Shown in pieces: positions 26,972 to 35,261 of a stretch of DNA of 64,000 nucleotides (positions within the stretch are counted from its first letter, which is position 1; each line of letters opens with the position of its first letter). This DNA comes from Pseudomonas cichorii (GTDB taxonomy: Bacteria > Pseudomonadota > Gammaproteobacteria > Pseudomonadales > Pseudomonadaceae). Both the position numbers and the translations under genes were made by a program. Under the pieces are notes generated by a model. It made no database searches, was not told where the DNA came from, and saw nothing but the letters and a program-made list of their open reading frames with translations. The stretch spans positions 121,294 to 185,293 of the forward strand of contig NZ_RBRE01000091.1 in the NCBI RefSeq assembly GCF_003700275.1. Direction: 5' to 3'.

Positions 26972-27109
26972 CGGCAAACTCCAGGCTTTTGGTTTTATCA
27001 GCAGAGAGACGGATGCTCGCTGCCGCTTGAATGCTGGAGAAATCATAGAAGCCGCGACCCACTAATAAAATCAATATATATTTCTCAGATTCACAAAAGA
27101 GATTTATCA

Positions 27110-27982
27110 ATGATTCGCGAACTGAAGACCCTGGTCGCCGTCGCCCAGGAAGGCACCTTTGCCGCAGCCGGCAACCGGATCGGCCTCACCCAGGCCGCAG
27201 TAAGCGCACAAATGCAGCGCCTGGAAGCCGAACTTGGCTTTCAGTTGTTCGAGCGCAAGGGCCGCTCGGCACATCTCAACAGAATGGGGCATCAAACCCT
27301 TCTGCAAGCCCAGGAACTGATCCGCCTGTACAACAACCTTGGCTCGACCGCACCGGGCCAGCCCGAAAGCGTACTGCTCAACATCGGTGCAATTGCTTCG
27401 GTGCAGCGCTCGTTGCTGCCCGACGCACTGGCAGCCTTCCACCGCCAATGGCCGCAATGCCGCACTCGCGTGATACCCGGCGTATCCATGCAACTGCTCA
27501 ACCTGGTGGATGCCGGCGAGATTGACATGGCCGCCATCATCCGTCCGCCATTCGCCCTGCAAAGCGACCTGCGCTGGACTGCCCTGGCCAGCGAACCCTA
27601 TCGCCTGATCGTGCCGAGCGAGCTACCCGGCGATGACTGGGTCGAACTGCTCTCCACCCAGCCGCTGATCCGCTACGACCGCAGCTCTTTCGGTGGAAGA
27701 CAGGTCGACCGCTTCCTGCGCCAGATGCACTTCACCTTGCGCGAAACCTGCGAGCTGGACGAACTGGAAGCCATCATCAAGCTGGTCGCCAATGGCGTTG
27801 GCGTCGCACTGGTGCCACAGACCGCCGACCACCGGCAATGGCCAGCCGAAGTGCGCGCCCTGGAACTGGGGGCGCATACCTTTCATCGTGACGTAGGGCT
27901 GGTGCATCGGGCCGGGGAGCAGTTGAGCGAGCCGGTGAGGATGTTGATCGGACTGGTTGAGGGACGGGTTCAGGAGAGATGA
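27110..27982 (+). CDS. LysR-family regulator
   Basis: A 290-residue LysR protein starting MIRELKTLVAVAQEGTFAAAG; the winged helix-turn-helix continues through RIGLTQAAVSAQMQRLEAELG. The effector domain is complete (MLIGLVEGRVQER at the end). Upstream in-frame codons are AT-rich intergenic sequence overlapping the divergent VOC gene and are excluded. It likely controls the VOC gene, 138 bases away. Confidence 0.9.
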   Translation: MIRELKTLVAVAQEGTFAAAGNRIGLTQAAVSAQMQRLEAELGFQLFERKGRSAHLNRMGHQTLLQAQELIRLYNNLGSTAPGQPESVLLNIGAIASVQRSLLPDALAAFHRQWPQCRTRVIPGVSMQLLNLVDAGEIDMAAIIRPPFALQSDLRWTALASEPYRLIVPSELPGDDWVELLSTQPLIRYDRSSFGGRQVDRFLRQMHFTLRETCELDELEAIIKLVANGVGVALVPQTADHRQWPAEVRALELGAHTFHRDVGLVHRAGEQLSEPVRMLIGLVEGRVQER

Positions 27983-28010
27983 TGGCGGGTAGTGTTGCCT
28001 TGTAAATGGT

Positions 28011-28044
28011 GTTGCAGTCGCACCAATCACTGGGCGACTGCAAC
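28011..28044. terminator. Hairpin between convergent LysR and small secreted protein genes
   Basis: A perfect 11-bp stem (GTTGCAGTCGC with GCGACTGCAAC) and a 12-base loop. No strong U-run follows on either strand. Confidence 0.5.
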
Positions 28045-28060
28045 CTTCACACTTGAAGCC

Positions 28061-28327
28061 TCAACCGCGAGGCGGGCATGGAAGACCGTCGTCGCAAGCG
28101 GTATTGATGCGTAAACCACTGCTCAGCCGGCCTGCAACCTGCATGGGCACGGCCCTGGAGTCCTTGCCACCGACTTTAACTGCGTCCTGAGCCACGGTAT
28201 ACGCCCCCTGCTTCGCAGATACGGGCTGCAGGCTGTCGGCAGCGAAGGCCATGCCTTGCAGACCGATAACGGCAACCGTTGTCACGACAAGCTTTTTCAA
28301 TACGGACTTACCTGTTACTCCGCTCAT
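28061..28327 (-). CDS. Small secreted protein, unknown
   Basis: An 88-residue protein with a clear Sec signal (VLKKLVVTTVAVIGLQGMAFA, about residues 9-29). The mature part is about 58 residues, with two cysteines (NTACDDGLPCPPRG) near the C terminus that could form a disulfide. GAGGAAG lies five bases before the ATG, supporting the start. No family is recognised. The neighbours give no functional clue. Confidence 0.65.
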   Translation of the reverse strand: MSGVTGKSVLKKLVVTTVAVIGLQGMAFAADSLQPVSAKQGAYTVAQDAVKVGGKDSRAVPMQVAGRLSSGLRINTACDDGLPCPPRG

Positions 28328-28841
28328 GATGCTTCCTCTTGAGAGTAAAAATATCGAGTGAATGCGAGTAAGGCTTTGATCACTTGCTGGCAGAGCTGCC
28401 TGCCGGGGGAGAATGTATCGCCTTTATTAGTTCAAGTGATACAGGGCAATACATGAATAAAACTTAACTTGATTATTGGTAAAAAACCCTAAAAAGCATC
28501 AAAGCAAGAAAAACCATTAATCCGGTTTCACAGCGTCTACAGCAACTCAATCTCGACCCATGCATTTATGCTACACCGTCACCAAACGGCAACATATGAC
28601 AGCTAAGCTGAAGCTTGAGAGCATCATTACTTGCAGCATAAAGCCAGGACATAATTATAAATCCATGTAAAGCCCGAAAGCCTTGAATAACACACTCACC
28701 ATCGAGACATACATAGTACGGGTGTTCTATTGGAAAATCCCCAGGGACACGTTCAGCATTGTTTATAAAATCCGCCTCTCGAAAGAGCTGAAAATCAAAT
28801 GCCGGGAGTGGCGATTCAGATGATTATCGGAGCAGTCAACG
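28328..28841. other. AT-rich intergenic region between two small secreted protein genes
   Basis: About 510 bases, noticeably richer in A/T than the flanking genes, with no supported ORF, RNA or repeat. It should carry the divergent promoters of both flanking genes. Confidence 0.45.
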
Positions 28842-29228
28842 ATGACTTCAGGCAGGACATTCACTTTCCGGGCAATACTTCTTGCGATTCTGCCGCTGAC
28901 AACCTGGGCAGAATCAACACTGCTCTCGGGTTACGCACGAGACTCTGTAAGCCCCGTCCAGCTTTCGCGTACCGCAGAGGACCGGTTGAAGATTCAATAT
29001 TCGATGCCGCCAGAAAGCCTGTTCCATTCACCGGGTATCGACTTCAGGATCGAAGGCGAAGTCCTACGCATTGCCATCCGCCGGTGCAACATCAAGGAAA
29101 CCTGTAATGTCATGGCAAAGGCTGTGATACCGCCTGCCGAGGCATGGCGGCCGGAAGTCACGATCCATTATGGCGGCCAGAAAGTGATCATGATGTACGC
29201 CGATGGAGAAGAGCAGGTCTATCCCTGA
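28842..29228 (+). CDS. Secreted protein, unknown
   Basis: A 128-residue protein with an N-terminal signal-like segment (TFRAILLAILPLTTWAE). The mature part has charged beta-type sequence and two cysteines five residues apart (RRCNIKETCNV). GGAG lies nine bases before the ATG. No domain is recognised. It converges with the Nramp-like gene 54 bases away. Confidence 0.6.
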   Translation: MTSGRTFTFRAILLAILPLTTWAESTLLSGYARDSVSPVQLSRTAEDRLKIQYSMPPESLFHSPGIDFRIEGEVLRIAIRRCNIKETCNVMAKAVIPPAEAWRPEVTIHYGGQKVIMMYADGEEQVYP

Positions 29229-29282
29229 ACTCATTGAACACTAACCGCCGAAGAGGCAATGAGCCTCTCCGGCGATTCAGTA

Positions 29283-30584
29283 TCAGCTAAACAGATCGAC
29301 ACCCAGTTGGAAAGCAACCCACAACGCCAGACATGTAGCGAAGAGCAATGCGATATTTTCAAACAGGTTGTTGCGATATTTCTTGTCCAGCAGCGACTTC
29401 TGGTTGGACATGATCAACAGGCCCAATGAAATGACCGGCAAGCCAATGATGTTCAGCGCACTGACGCCAATGGTCAAGGTCACGAAATCCGGCATTCCAG
29501 GCAGCGACCAGATCAATGGCGTCACCAGGATGAACAACATGAACCATTTATGCATCGGGTCATGATGAAACTCTTTACCGTACTTGTCGCGACGTGCAGG
29601 AAGAACGTGCTGGAGTGCATCGGTAATCAGCATCGGAAATGCAGTGGTCTTTCCTGAAATACTGGCAAACAGGGTCGCGAATACGCCGATGAAGAACACG
29701 TACCAGCCAATCGGACCAAAGAAGATTTCCAGCGCCTTGCCCAGGTCACCCAGGGTTTTCACTTCGATGCCGTTGGGCCGCAGAATTTCCGCGCCGACAA
29801 TCCAGATAGCCAGGTTGATGATGATCCCGACGCACACCGCAAATAATAAATCGTTACGTTGAACACGCTTGTGCTGTGGCCCTACCCAACCCTTTTGGCG
29901 CATGACATACGGATGCACGAAGTTTGCAATGGAGCCTGCAACCGCGCCGATAACCGATACCGCAACCAACAGCGCGCCATGCACGCCTTCATCCGGCGGG
30001 ATACTGAAACCAACGGTGCCTTTGACGATACCCACGACATCCGGGCCGGACATCACAGCCAGGGCGATAAAGGCCAGAGTCATGACCGCCAGCAGCAGCT
30101 TCATCACGCCTTCGATCATCGAGTAGATGTTGCGACCGACCAGCATCCAGACAGCCAGCACCACCGCGACCGAACAGAGCAGTGGATGGTCGATCTTGAA
30201 CAGCATCGCCAGCGACTCACCCGCCCCCTTGATCATGTAGGCATTCATCAAATGCCCCATCAGCAAGGCATAGACGAGCATGAACCAGGCAAAGAAGGGA
30301 TTCAGTTGCGCATAGCCCTGAAGGATCGTCATGCCCTGGTTATTGCACAACTGGAAGCGAGCAATGATGTTTACGATCAGGTATCTCAGAAGCAGAGAGA
30401 CCGCCAACACCCACATCATCGCGTAACCGTAGTTCGCCCCCGCGACGGACGACGTAATCAGGTCACCCGCACCTAGCCAGGACAGTACGGCGATGACACC
30501 GGGCCCCAATAGCTTGAGCATTCGTGAAAATCGATTTTGTGCGCGCCCGGCTGCCTGACCTTCCACGGAAGGAATGCTTGTCAT
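29283..30584 (-). CDS. Nramp-related membrane transporter with divergent metal-binding motifs
   Basis: A 433-residue membrane protein with about eleven helices and the overall Nramp layout (KLLGPGVIAVLSWLGAGDLITSS begins the first helix). The metal-binding DPGN motif of helix 1 is replaced by GAGDLI, and the MPH of helix 6 reads ANFVHPYVMR, so two hallmark motifs differ. It probably does not move Mn/Fe like canonical MntH; related non-canonical members carry other ions or organic substrates. The ATG before TSIPSVEG was chosen because GGAGA lies nine bases upstream; an earlier in-frame ATG adds 17 residues. No regulator is adjacent. Confidence 0.8.
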   Translation of the reverse strand: MTSIPSVEGQAAGRAQNRFSRMLKLLGPGVIAVLSWLGAGDLITSSVAGANYGYAMMWVLAVSLLLRYLIVNIIARFQLCNNQGMTILQGYAQLNPFFAWFMLVYALLMGHLMNAYMIKGAGESLAMLFKIDHPLLCSVAVVLAVWMLVGRNIYSMIEGVMKLLLAVMTLAFIALAVMSGPDVVGIVKGTVGFSIPPDEGVHGALLVAVSVIGAVAGSIANFVHPYVMRQKGWVGPQHKRVQRNDLLFAVCVGIIINLAIWIVGAEILRPNGIEVKTLGDLGKALEIFFGPIGWYVFFIGVFATLFASISGKTTAFPMLITDALQHVLPARRDKYGKEFHHDPMHKWFMLFILVTPLIWSLPGMPDFVTLTIGVSALNIIGLPVISLGLLIMSNQKSLLDKKYRNNLFENIALLFATCLALWVAFQLGVDLFS

Positions 30585-31046
30585 AGAGGGTATCTCCATT
30601 ATTGTTTTTGTTAGATCCACGGCAGTCGAACACAACTGATGAGACGTCGTACAACATTTCTCGGGGGAAATTTATTTATAAATGTTTCAACACTGTGGTG
30701 ACCAGCAGATCAGGTGAGGTTTCTCAGCACATGCAGCCCTATCAGGCGGGAAAACCAGTCAGGTTGCGTGCATGCATTAACGGAGAAAAACAGGCGTTGG
30801 TGTCATCCTTTCGCATGGTCATAGGATGACCGGTCAGGACTAAGACAAGGTGTCACGAAGATTGCCATCGGCGCAGAACGCGCCCAGATTGGCAGTGATG
30901 TAAAAGCGGAGGGATGCGACTTTTTTCCAGATGTAAAAAAAGGCCTTGTGCTGTTCTGCTTCTGAAAGCCCAATGACCTATGTATTGTCATTGGTTTTTG
31001 CTTTCAGCGAGAGCTGCACAAGACCTTGATTTACATCATGAAATTC
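30585..31046. other. Intergenic region between Nramp-like gene and tRNA-Asn
   Basis: About 460 bases. It holds the leader of the Nramp-like gene and, at its right end, the large tRNA terminator hairpin. A weak 62-codon frame on the minus strand overlaps the terminator and is not supported. Confidence 0.5.
30935..31022 (-). terminator. Extended hairpin and U-run downstream of tRNA-Asn
   Basis: Nested inverted repeats: an outer arm CTTGTGC/GCACAAG and an inner arm CTGAAAGC and CCAATGAC pairing with GTCATTGG and GCTTTCAG. Read from the tRNA strand they end in GGCC and seven U residues, so this is a likely terminator of the tRNA transcript. The stem is unusually long for that job and could be retained as a stable 3' RNA. 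Confidence 0.6.
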
Positions 31047-31122
<76 letters not shown>

Positions 31123-31283
31123 ATGAGCGCTATATTACTGCCTAAAACAGGGAAGTCAAGCGCCATTTTTAAAAAATGTTGATGATAAACAGGCAGTTGC
31201 GGGATGAGGGTTTCGTCGCTGGTTTGCTGTGGCGTAGTGTATTCGCTTGCCCCGCAACGCTTTTTCACAGAGAGGAGAACGAG

Positions 31284-32909
31284 ATGACCCAGGATAACCG
31301 TCTTGAAACGCTGTTCCCTGCCACTGAGGACATTCCCGAGCAGTACCGCCCAGGCCCGGCCATCGAGCAGCGTGAGTATCTGGTCAATGGCGTCCTGCAA
31401 TCATGGCCTGGCCCGCTTGCTCCGGTGCGCAGTCCGGTTTGCCTGAGAAGTGAAACGGGGCTTGAGCCGGTGATTCTGGGCAGTACGCCATTGCTGGATG
31501 CGGAAACCGCCATGACCGCCCTCGACGCGGCGGTGCAGGCCTATGATCGCGGTCAGGGTCGCTGGCCGACGATGCGCGTAGTGGAACGCATCCAGCATGT
31601 CGAGGCTTTCCTCAAGCGCATGCGCGAGCAGCGTCGGGCGGTGGTCAATCTGCTGATGTGGGAAATCGGCAAGAATCTCAAGGATTCGGAAAAGGAATTC
31701 GACCGCACCTGCGATTACATCGTCGACACCATCAATGCCCTGAAAGAACTCGACCGGCGCTCCAGCCGTTTCGAGCTGGAACAGGACACGCTGGGCCAGA
31801 TCCGCCGCGTACCGCTGGGCGTGACGCTGTGCATGGGGCCTTACAACTATCCGCTGAACGAAACCTTCACCACGCTCATTCCAGCGCTGATCATGGGCAA
31901 TACCGTGGTCTTCAAATCCGCGAAGTTCGGCGTGCTGCTGATTCGTCCGTTGCTCGAAGCGTTCCGGGACAGCTTCCCGGCCGGAGTCATCAACGTGATC
32001 TACGGGCGTGGTCGGGAAACGGTCAGTGCCTTGATGGCAACAGGCAAGATCGACATCTTCGCTTTTATCGGCACCAACAAGGCCGCCAGCGATCTGAAAA
32101 AGCTGCATCCGCGCCCTCACCGTCTGCGCGCCGCGTTAGGACTGGATGCGAAAAACCCCGGCATTGTGCTGCCCGATGTGGATCTGGATAACGCCGTCAA
32201 CGAGTCGGTAACCGGATCACTGTCGTTCAATGGGCAGCGTTGTACGGCCTTGAAGATCCTCTTCGTGCATGAAGATGTGGTGGACGGTTTCCTGGAGAAA
32301 TTCCAGCAGAAACTGGCGCAACTGAAACCGGGGATGCCGTGGGAAGCTGGCGTATCCCTTACACCACTGCCTGAGCCGGGCAAGACCGACTACCTGCAAG
32401 GCCTGGTCGCCGATGCCATCGATAAAGGCGCGCGAGTCGTCAATGAAGGCGGTGGCGAAGTCAGCGAAACCTTCTTCTACCCTGCCCTGCTGTATCCCGT
32501 GACCGCCGAAATGCGTGTCTATCATGAAGAGCAGTTCGGACCTGTGGTTCCGGTGGTTAGCTATCGCGACCTGCAAACCGTGATCGATTACGTGCTGGAC
32601 TCCGATTTCGGCCAGCAACTGAGCATTTTCGGCAACGACTCGACCCAGGTCGGCAAACTGGTTGATGCCTTCGCCAATCAGGTCGGCCGGATCAATATCA
32701 ACGCCCAGTGCCAGCGTGGTCCCGACCAGTATCCATTCAATGGGCGCAAGAACTCGGCCGAGGGCACCCTGTCGGTTCACGATGCCTTGCGGGTGTTCTC
32801 GATCCGTACCCTGGTGGCGACCAGATTCCAGGAAAGCAATAAGGCACTGATCAGCGACATCATCCGCAATCGCGAATCCAGTTTCCTGACCACGGACTAC
32901 ATCTTCTGA
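31284..32909 (+). CDS. NADP-dependent glyceraldehyde-3-phosphate dehydrogenase, GapN-like
   Basis: A 541-residue member of the aldehyde dehydrogenase superfamily, of the non-phosphorylating GAPDH type found in Pseudomonas (longer than Streptococcus GapN). The cofactor region is VTLCMGPYNYPLNETF and the nucleophile is Cys320 in SFNGQRCTALK. The usual ELGG stretch carrying the general-base glutamate reads ALGLDAKNPG at residues 284-293, so the classic glutamate position is Gly and an Asp lies two residues on. GAGAGGAGA precedes the ATG. Expected reaction: glyceraldehyde-3-phosphate to 3-phosphoglycerate with NADPH formation. Assignment is by overall similarity, not tested. Confidence 0.82.
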   Translation: MTQDNRLETLFPATEDIPEQYRPGPAIEQREYLVNGVLQSWPGPLAPVRSPVCLRSETGLEPVILGSTPLLDAETAMTALDAAVQAYDRGQGRWPTMRVVERIQHVEAFLKRMREQRRAVVNLLMWEIGKNLKDSEKEFDRTCDYIVDTINALKELDRRSSRFELEQDTLGQIRRVPLGVTLCMGPYNYPLNETFTTLIPALIMGNTVVFKSAKFGVLLIRPLLEAFRDSFPAGVINVIYGRGRETVSALMATGKIDIFAFIGTNKAASDLKKLHPRPHRLRAALGLDAKNPGIVLPDVDLDNAVNESVTGSLSFNGQRCTALKILFVHEDVVDGFLEKFQQKLAQLKPGMPWEAGVSLTPLPEPGKTDYLQGLVADAIDKGARVVNEGGGEVSETFFYPALLYPVTAEMRVYHEEQFGPVVPVVSYRDLQTVIDYVLDSDFGQQLSIFGNDSTQVGKLVDAFANQVGRININAQCQRGPDQYPFNGRKNSAEGTLSVHDALRVFSIRTLVATRFQESNKALISDIIRNRESSFLTTDYIF

Positions 32910-32977
32910 AACCGCAATCAGGGGCGCAGTGCATTTCTGCGCTCCTGATTCGAGATGGCAGAAAGACATTGATCGCA

Positions 32978-32996
32978 TTTGATAATGATTATCGAA
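32978..32996. promoter_or_regulatory. Fur box upstream of the FecI-type sigma gene
   Basis: TTTGATAATGATTATCGAA matches the core of the 19-bp Fur consensus (GATAATGATAATCATTATC) closely, about 70 bases before the sigma factor start. Iron repression of the FecIR pair is the expected outcome. Confidence 0.75.
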
Positions 32997-33065
32997 AACA
33001 GGTAGCATGCGCACTTTCGGGCAGGACATGTCGCACCTTCCCACGCGATCCGAGCACTCACCCCC

Positions 33066-33578
33066 GTGGATTCGTCCGCCAGCAAACTCGACCTTTATAT
33101 GGCGCATCGCTCTGCCCTGGTGGACTATGCCGCGCCCATCGTAGGCTGCCGTGCTCGCGCCGAAGATGTGGTCCAGGAAGCCTGGTTGCGCTTCAATGGG
33201 CGCCACACTCAAGACACCACCATCGATCACCCGGTTGGCTATCTATACCGCATCGTACGTAATCTGGCGTTGGATCTGACGCGCAGCATGGCTACCGAAA
33301 AGCGCCAGCCAGATGGTGACTCTCTGTTGGCAGAATTACCGGCAAGCACCGCCTCTCCCGAGCAGGAAGCCGTCAGCCATGACGAGCTGCAGCAAGTCTC
33401 GGATGCCTTGACCCAATTGCCGGAACGAACCCGCATGGCCTTCGAGATGCATCGCCTGGGAGGCTATACCCTGCAACAGGTCGCAGGCGCTCTGGGCATC
33501 TCGGTCGGACTCGCCCACCAGCTGGTGCATGACGCGCTGAGTCACTGTGCAGCCCGACTGGAGCGGGGCAATGCGTGA
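33066..33578 (+). CDS. FecI-type ECF sigma factor
   Basis: A 170-residue extracytoplasmic-function sigma factor of the iron-starvation class. Region 2 includes VGCRARAEDVVQEAWLRF and HPVGYLYRIVRNLALDL; region 4 includes LPERTRMAFEMHRLGGYTLQ with the helix-turn-helix QVAGALGISVGLAHQLVHDAL. The start is probably GTG; an ATG 33 bases in would remove part of region 2.1. A Fur box lies upstream and the stop overlaps the FecR gene by eight bases. No TonB receptor gene follows directly, which is unusual for this class; see the STN receptor at 47.3 kb. Confidence 0.9.
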   Translation: MDSSASKLDLYMAHRSALVDYAAPIVGCRARAEDVVQEAWLRFNGRHTQDTTIDHPVGYLYRIVRNLALDLTRSMATEKRQPDGDSLLAELPASTASPEQEAVSHDELQQVSDALTQLPERTRMAFEMHRLGGYTLQQVAGALGISVGLAHQLVHDALSHCAARLERGNA

Positions 33579-34695
33579 AGGTCATTCAACTAATTCTGAA
33601 GAAAATCTGAAAAAAAACGCGGACCAAACGTCTTTTGCAGAAGCGCGCCATAGTGTGCGAACCTCTCACGCCTTTTCTACCGCTGGAGCCTTGCCGGACA
33701 TGCCGCAAGCCGAACCTCGTCAAGCCCGTCTGGACATTGCCCTGGATTGGCTGCTGCGTGCCCGGCAGGCACCCGACGACGCTCGCTTGCAGGCCGAACT
33801 GCTGGACTGGCAACAGGCTGCACCGGAAAACGCCGAAGCCTTGCTCAAGGCCGAGCACGTCTGGAACCTGACCGGCCAACTCGCGCCTGCAACGGCTCAC
33901 AAGTGGCCTCCGATTCCACCCGCGGCGACAGAGTTCGCGCCCCATCCTCACATCGCCGCCCGGCCAAGGCGCCGACGCACCCTGAGGTGGGCCATCGGCG
34001 CAGCGCTGGCCGCCTGCCTGGTCGCAGCAGTGGGGCCCAGCCTGAACATCGCCCTGCAAGCGGACGTGCAGACCGCCGCCAACGAACGTCGTGAAATTCG
34101 CCTGCCGGACGGCAGCCGTGCCGTGCTCGACAGCAACAGCGCCATTGCCTTCGAATTCACCGCCACCCGCCGCGATATCCGGCTGCTGTGCGGACAAGCC
34201 TTCTTTGAAGTCAAACCTGACCGCAGCAAGCCATTAAATGTCCGGGCGCAGGATCTCGACGTTACCGTCACCGGTACGGCATTCAATGTCGATCTGGAAG
34301 CGAAGAACATTGAAGTCGGCGTACAGCACGGCTCGGTAAGAGTCACCGAGCGCGGTTCGGCGCGAATCCTGAACCCCGGCCTGACCGCTGGCCAGCAACT
34401 GGACTTCAACCGCAGCAACGGCCAGACAAGACTGGAGTCGATTCCAGCCAACCGCATCGCTACCTGGCGCAACGGCCAGTTGATCGCCGACAACGCACGC
34501 ATGGCCGATGTCGTGGATGAACTGCGCCGCTATCTCCCCGCCACCCTCTGGCTGAAAGACCCGCAACTGGCCGAAAAACGTATCACCGGCGTTTACGACA
34601 CCAGCAATCCGGAAGCGGCACTGCGCGCCATGGCACAACCGCATGGCGCCAGGGTTGAAGGCTGGGGACCCTGGGTGCTGGTGATTTCGCGCTGA
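33571..34695 (+). CDS. FecR-type anti-sigma/sigma regulator
   Basis: A 374-residue FecR protein. The cytoplasmic N-terminal part (ARLDIALDWLLRARQAP and the WQQAAPENAEALLKAEHVW stretch, to about residue 110) binds the sigma factor; one transmembrane helix follows (WAIGAALAACLVAAVG, about 145-160). The periplasmic FecR domain (RREIRLPDGSRAVLDSNSAI) and a C-terminal STN-like domain (MADVVDELRRYLPATLW) receive the signal from a receptor. It is coupled to the FecI gene by overlap and likely acts in cell-surface signalling for siderophore or other TonB substrates. Confidence 0.9.
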   Translation: MREGHSTNSEENLKKNADQTSFAEARHSVRTSHAFSTAGALPDMPQAEPRQARLDIALDWLLRARQAPDDARLQAELLDWQQAAPENAEALLKAEHVWNLTGQLAPATAHKWPPIPPAATEFAPHPHIAARPRRRRTLRWAIGAALAACLVAAVGPSLNIALQADVQTAANERREIRLPDGSRAVLDSNSAIAFEFTATRRDIRLLCGQAFFEVKPDRSKPLNVRAQDLDVTVTGTAFNVDLEAKNIEVGVQHGSVRVTERGSARILNPGLTAGQQLDFNRSNGQTRLESIPANRIATWRNGQLIADNARMADVVDELRRYLPATLWLKDPQLAEKRITGVYDTSNPEAALRAMAQPHGARVEGWGPWVLVISR

Positions 34696-35261
34696 CGCCG
34701 GGCATCTGCCAGAAAACTCAAACACCTGCCTGTCTATTTATTCATGGATAAAAGATTAGTCGGCATTTTTTTGACTACTACGTGGTAACCCTCGACAACA
34801 CATACAACCTGCTGAATATACTCAAATAAGAGCGAGCAGAATTTATCCAATACCATGCCCATCTACGGACGACTCCAAAAAACATTTATAACTGATGATA
34901 ATATAAAAATACTTAAATATAGCTGTCAGCCATTAATAAAAATTTAGCATTTTGCCATTATTTTTATTGCACTTTCATAGATGTCTGCTTAAATGCAAAA
35001 TATATTGTTCGCTTCATACTGCAGACACATGCTCTCTGCTCAGACTCATGAAGACTTTTCTTCAGCAACTAAATGCTAAAACTGCATCAATGAACCCACG
35101 CTGCAGAAAAACAATATCAGACAGCAATAATAGAGCATAGTGAGAATGACGCAGGGCGCCAGGTGCAATATATAAACAGATTGGAGGCTGAATATTTAAT
35201 CATAAAAACCCTACCACCTGTTATTAACTCTCCCTCTGACCACGAAATCACAAGGGCAAAT
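34696..35261. other. AT-rich intergenic region between FecR and the Hsp70-like gene
   Basis: About 570 bases whose composition shifts sharply to A/T-rich after about 34.7 kb. A 62-codon frame near 34952-35140 has no family features and no good ribosome-binding site. No integrase, transposase or clear flanking repeat is seen. Confidence 0.5.

Noticed and set aside
30803..30991. 62-codon minus-strand frame beside tRNA-Asn
   Set aside because: Overlaps the tRNA terminator hairpin and has no protein features.
34952..35140. 62-codon frame before the Hsp70-like gene
   Set aside because: Lies in A/T-rich intergenic DNA, no good ribosome-binding site and no domain; considered as a toxin-antitoxin partner but nothing supports it.
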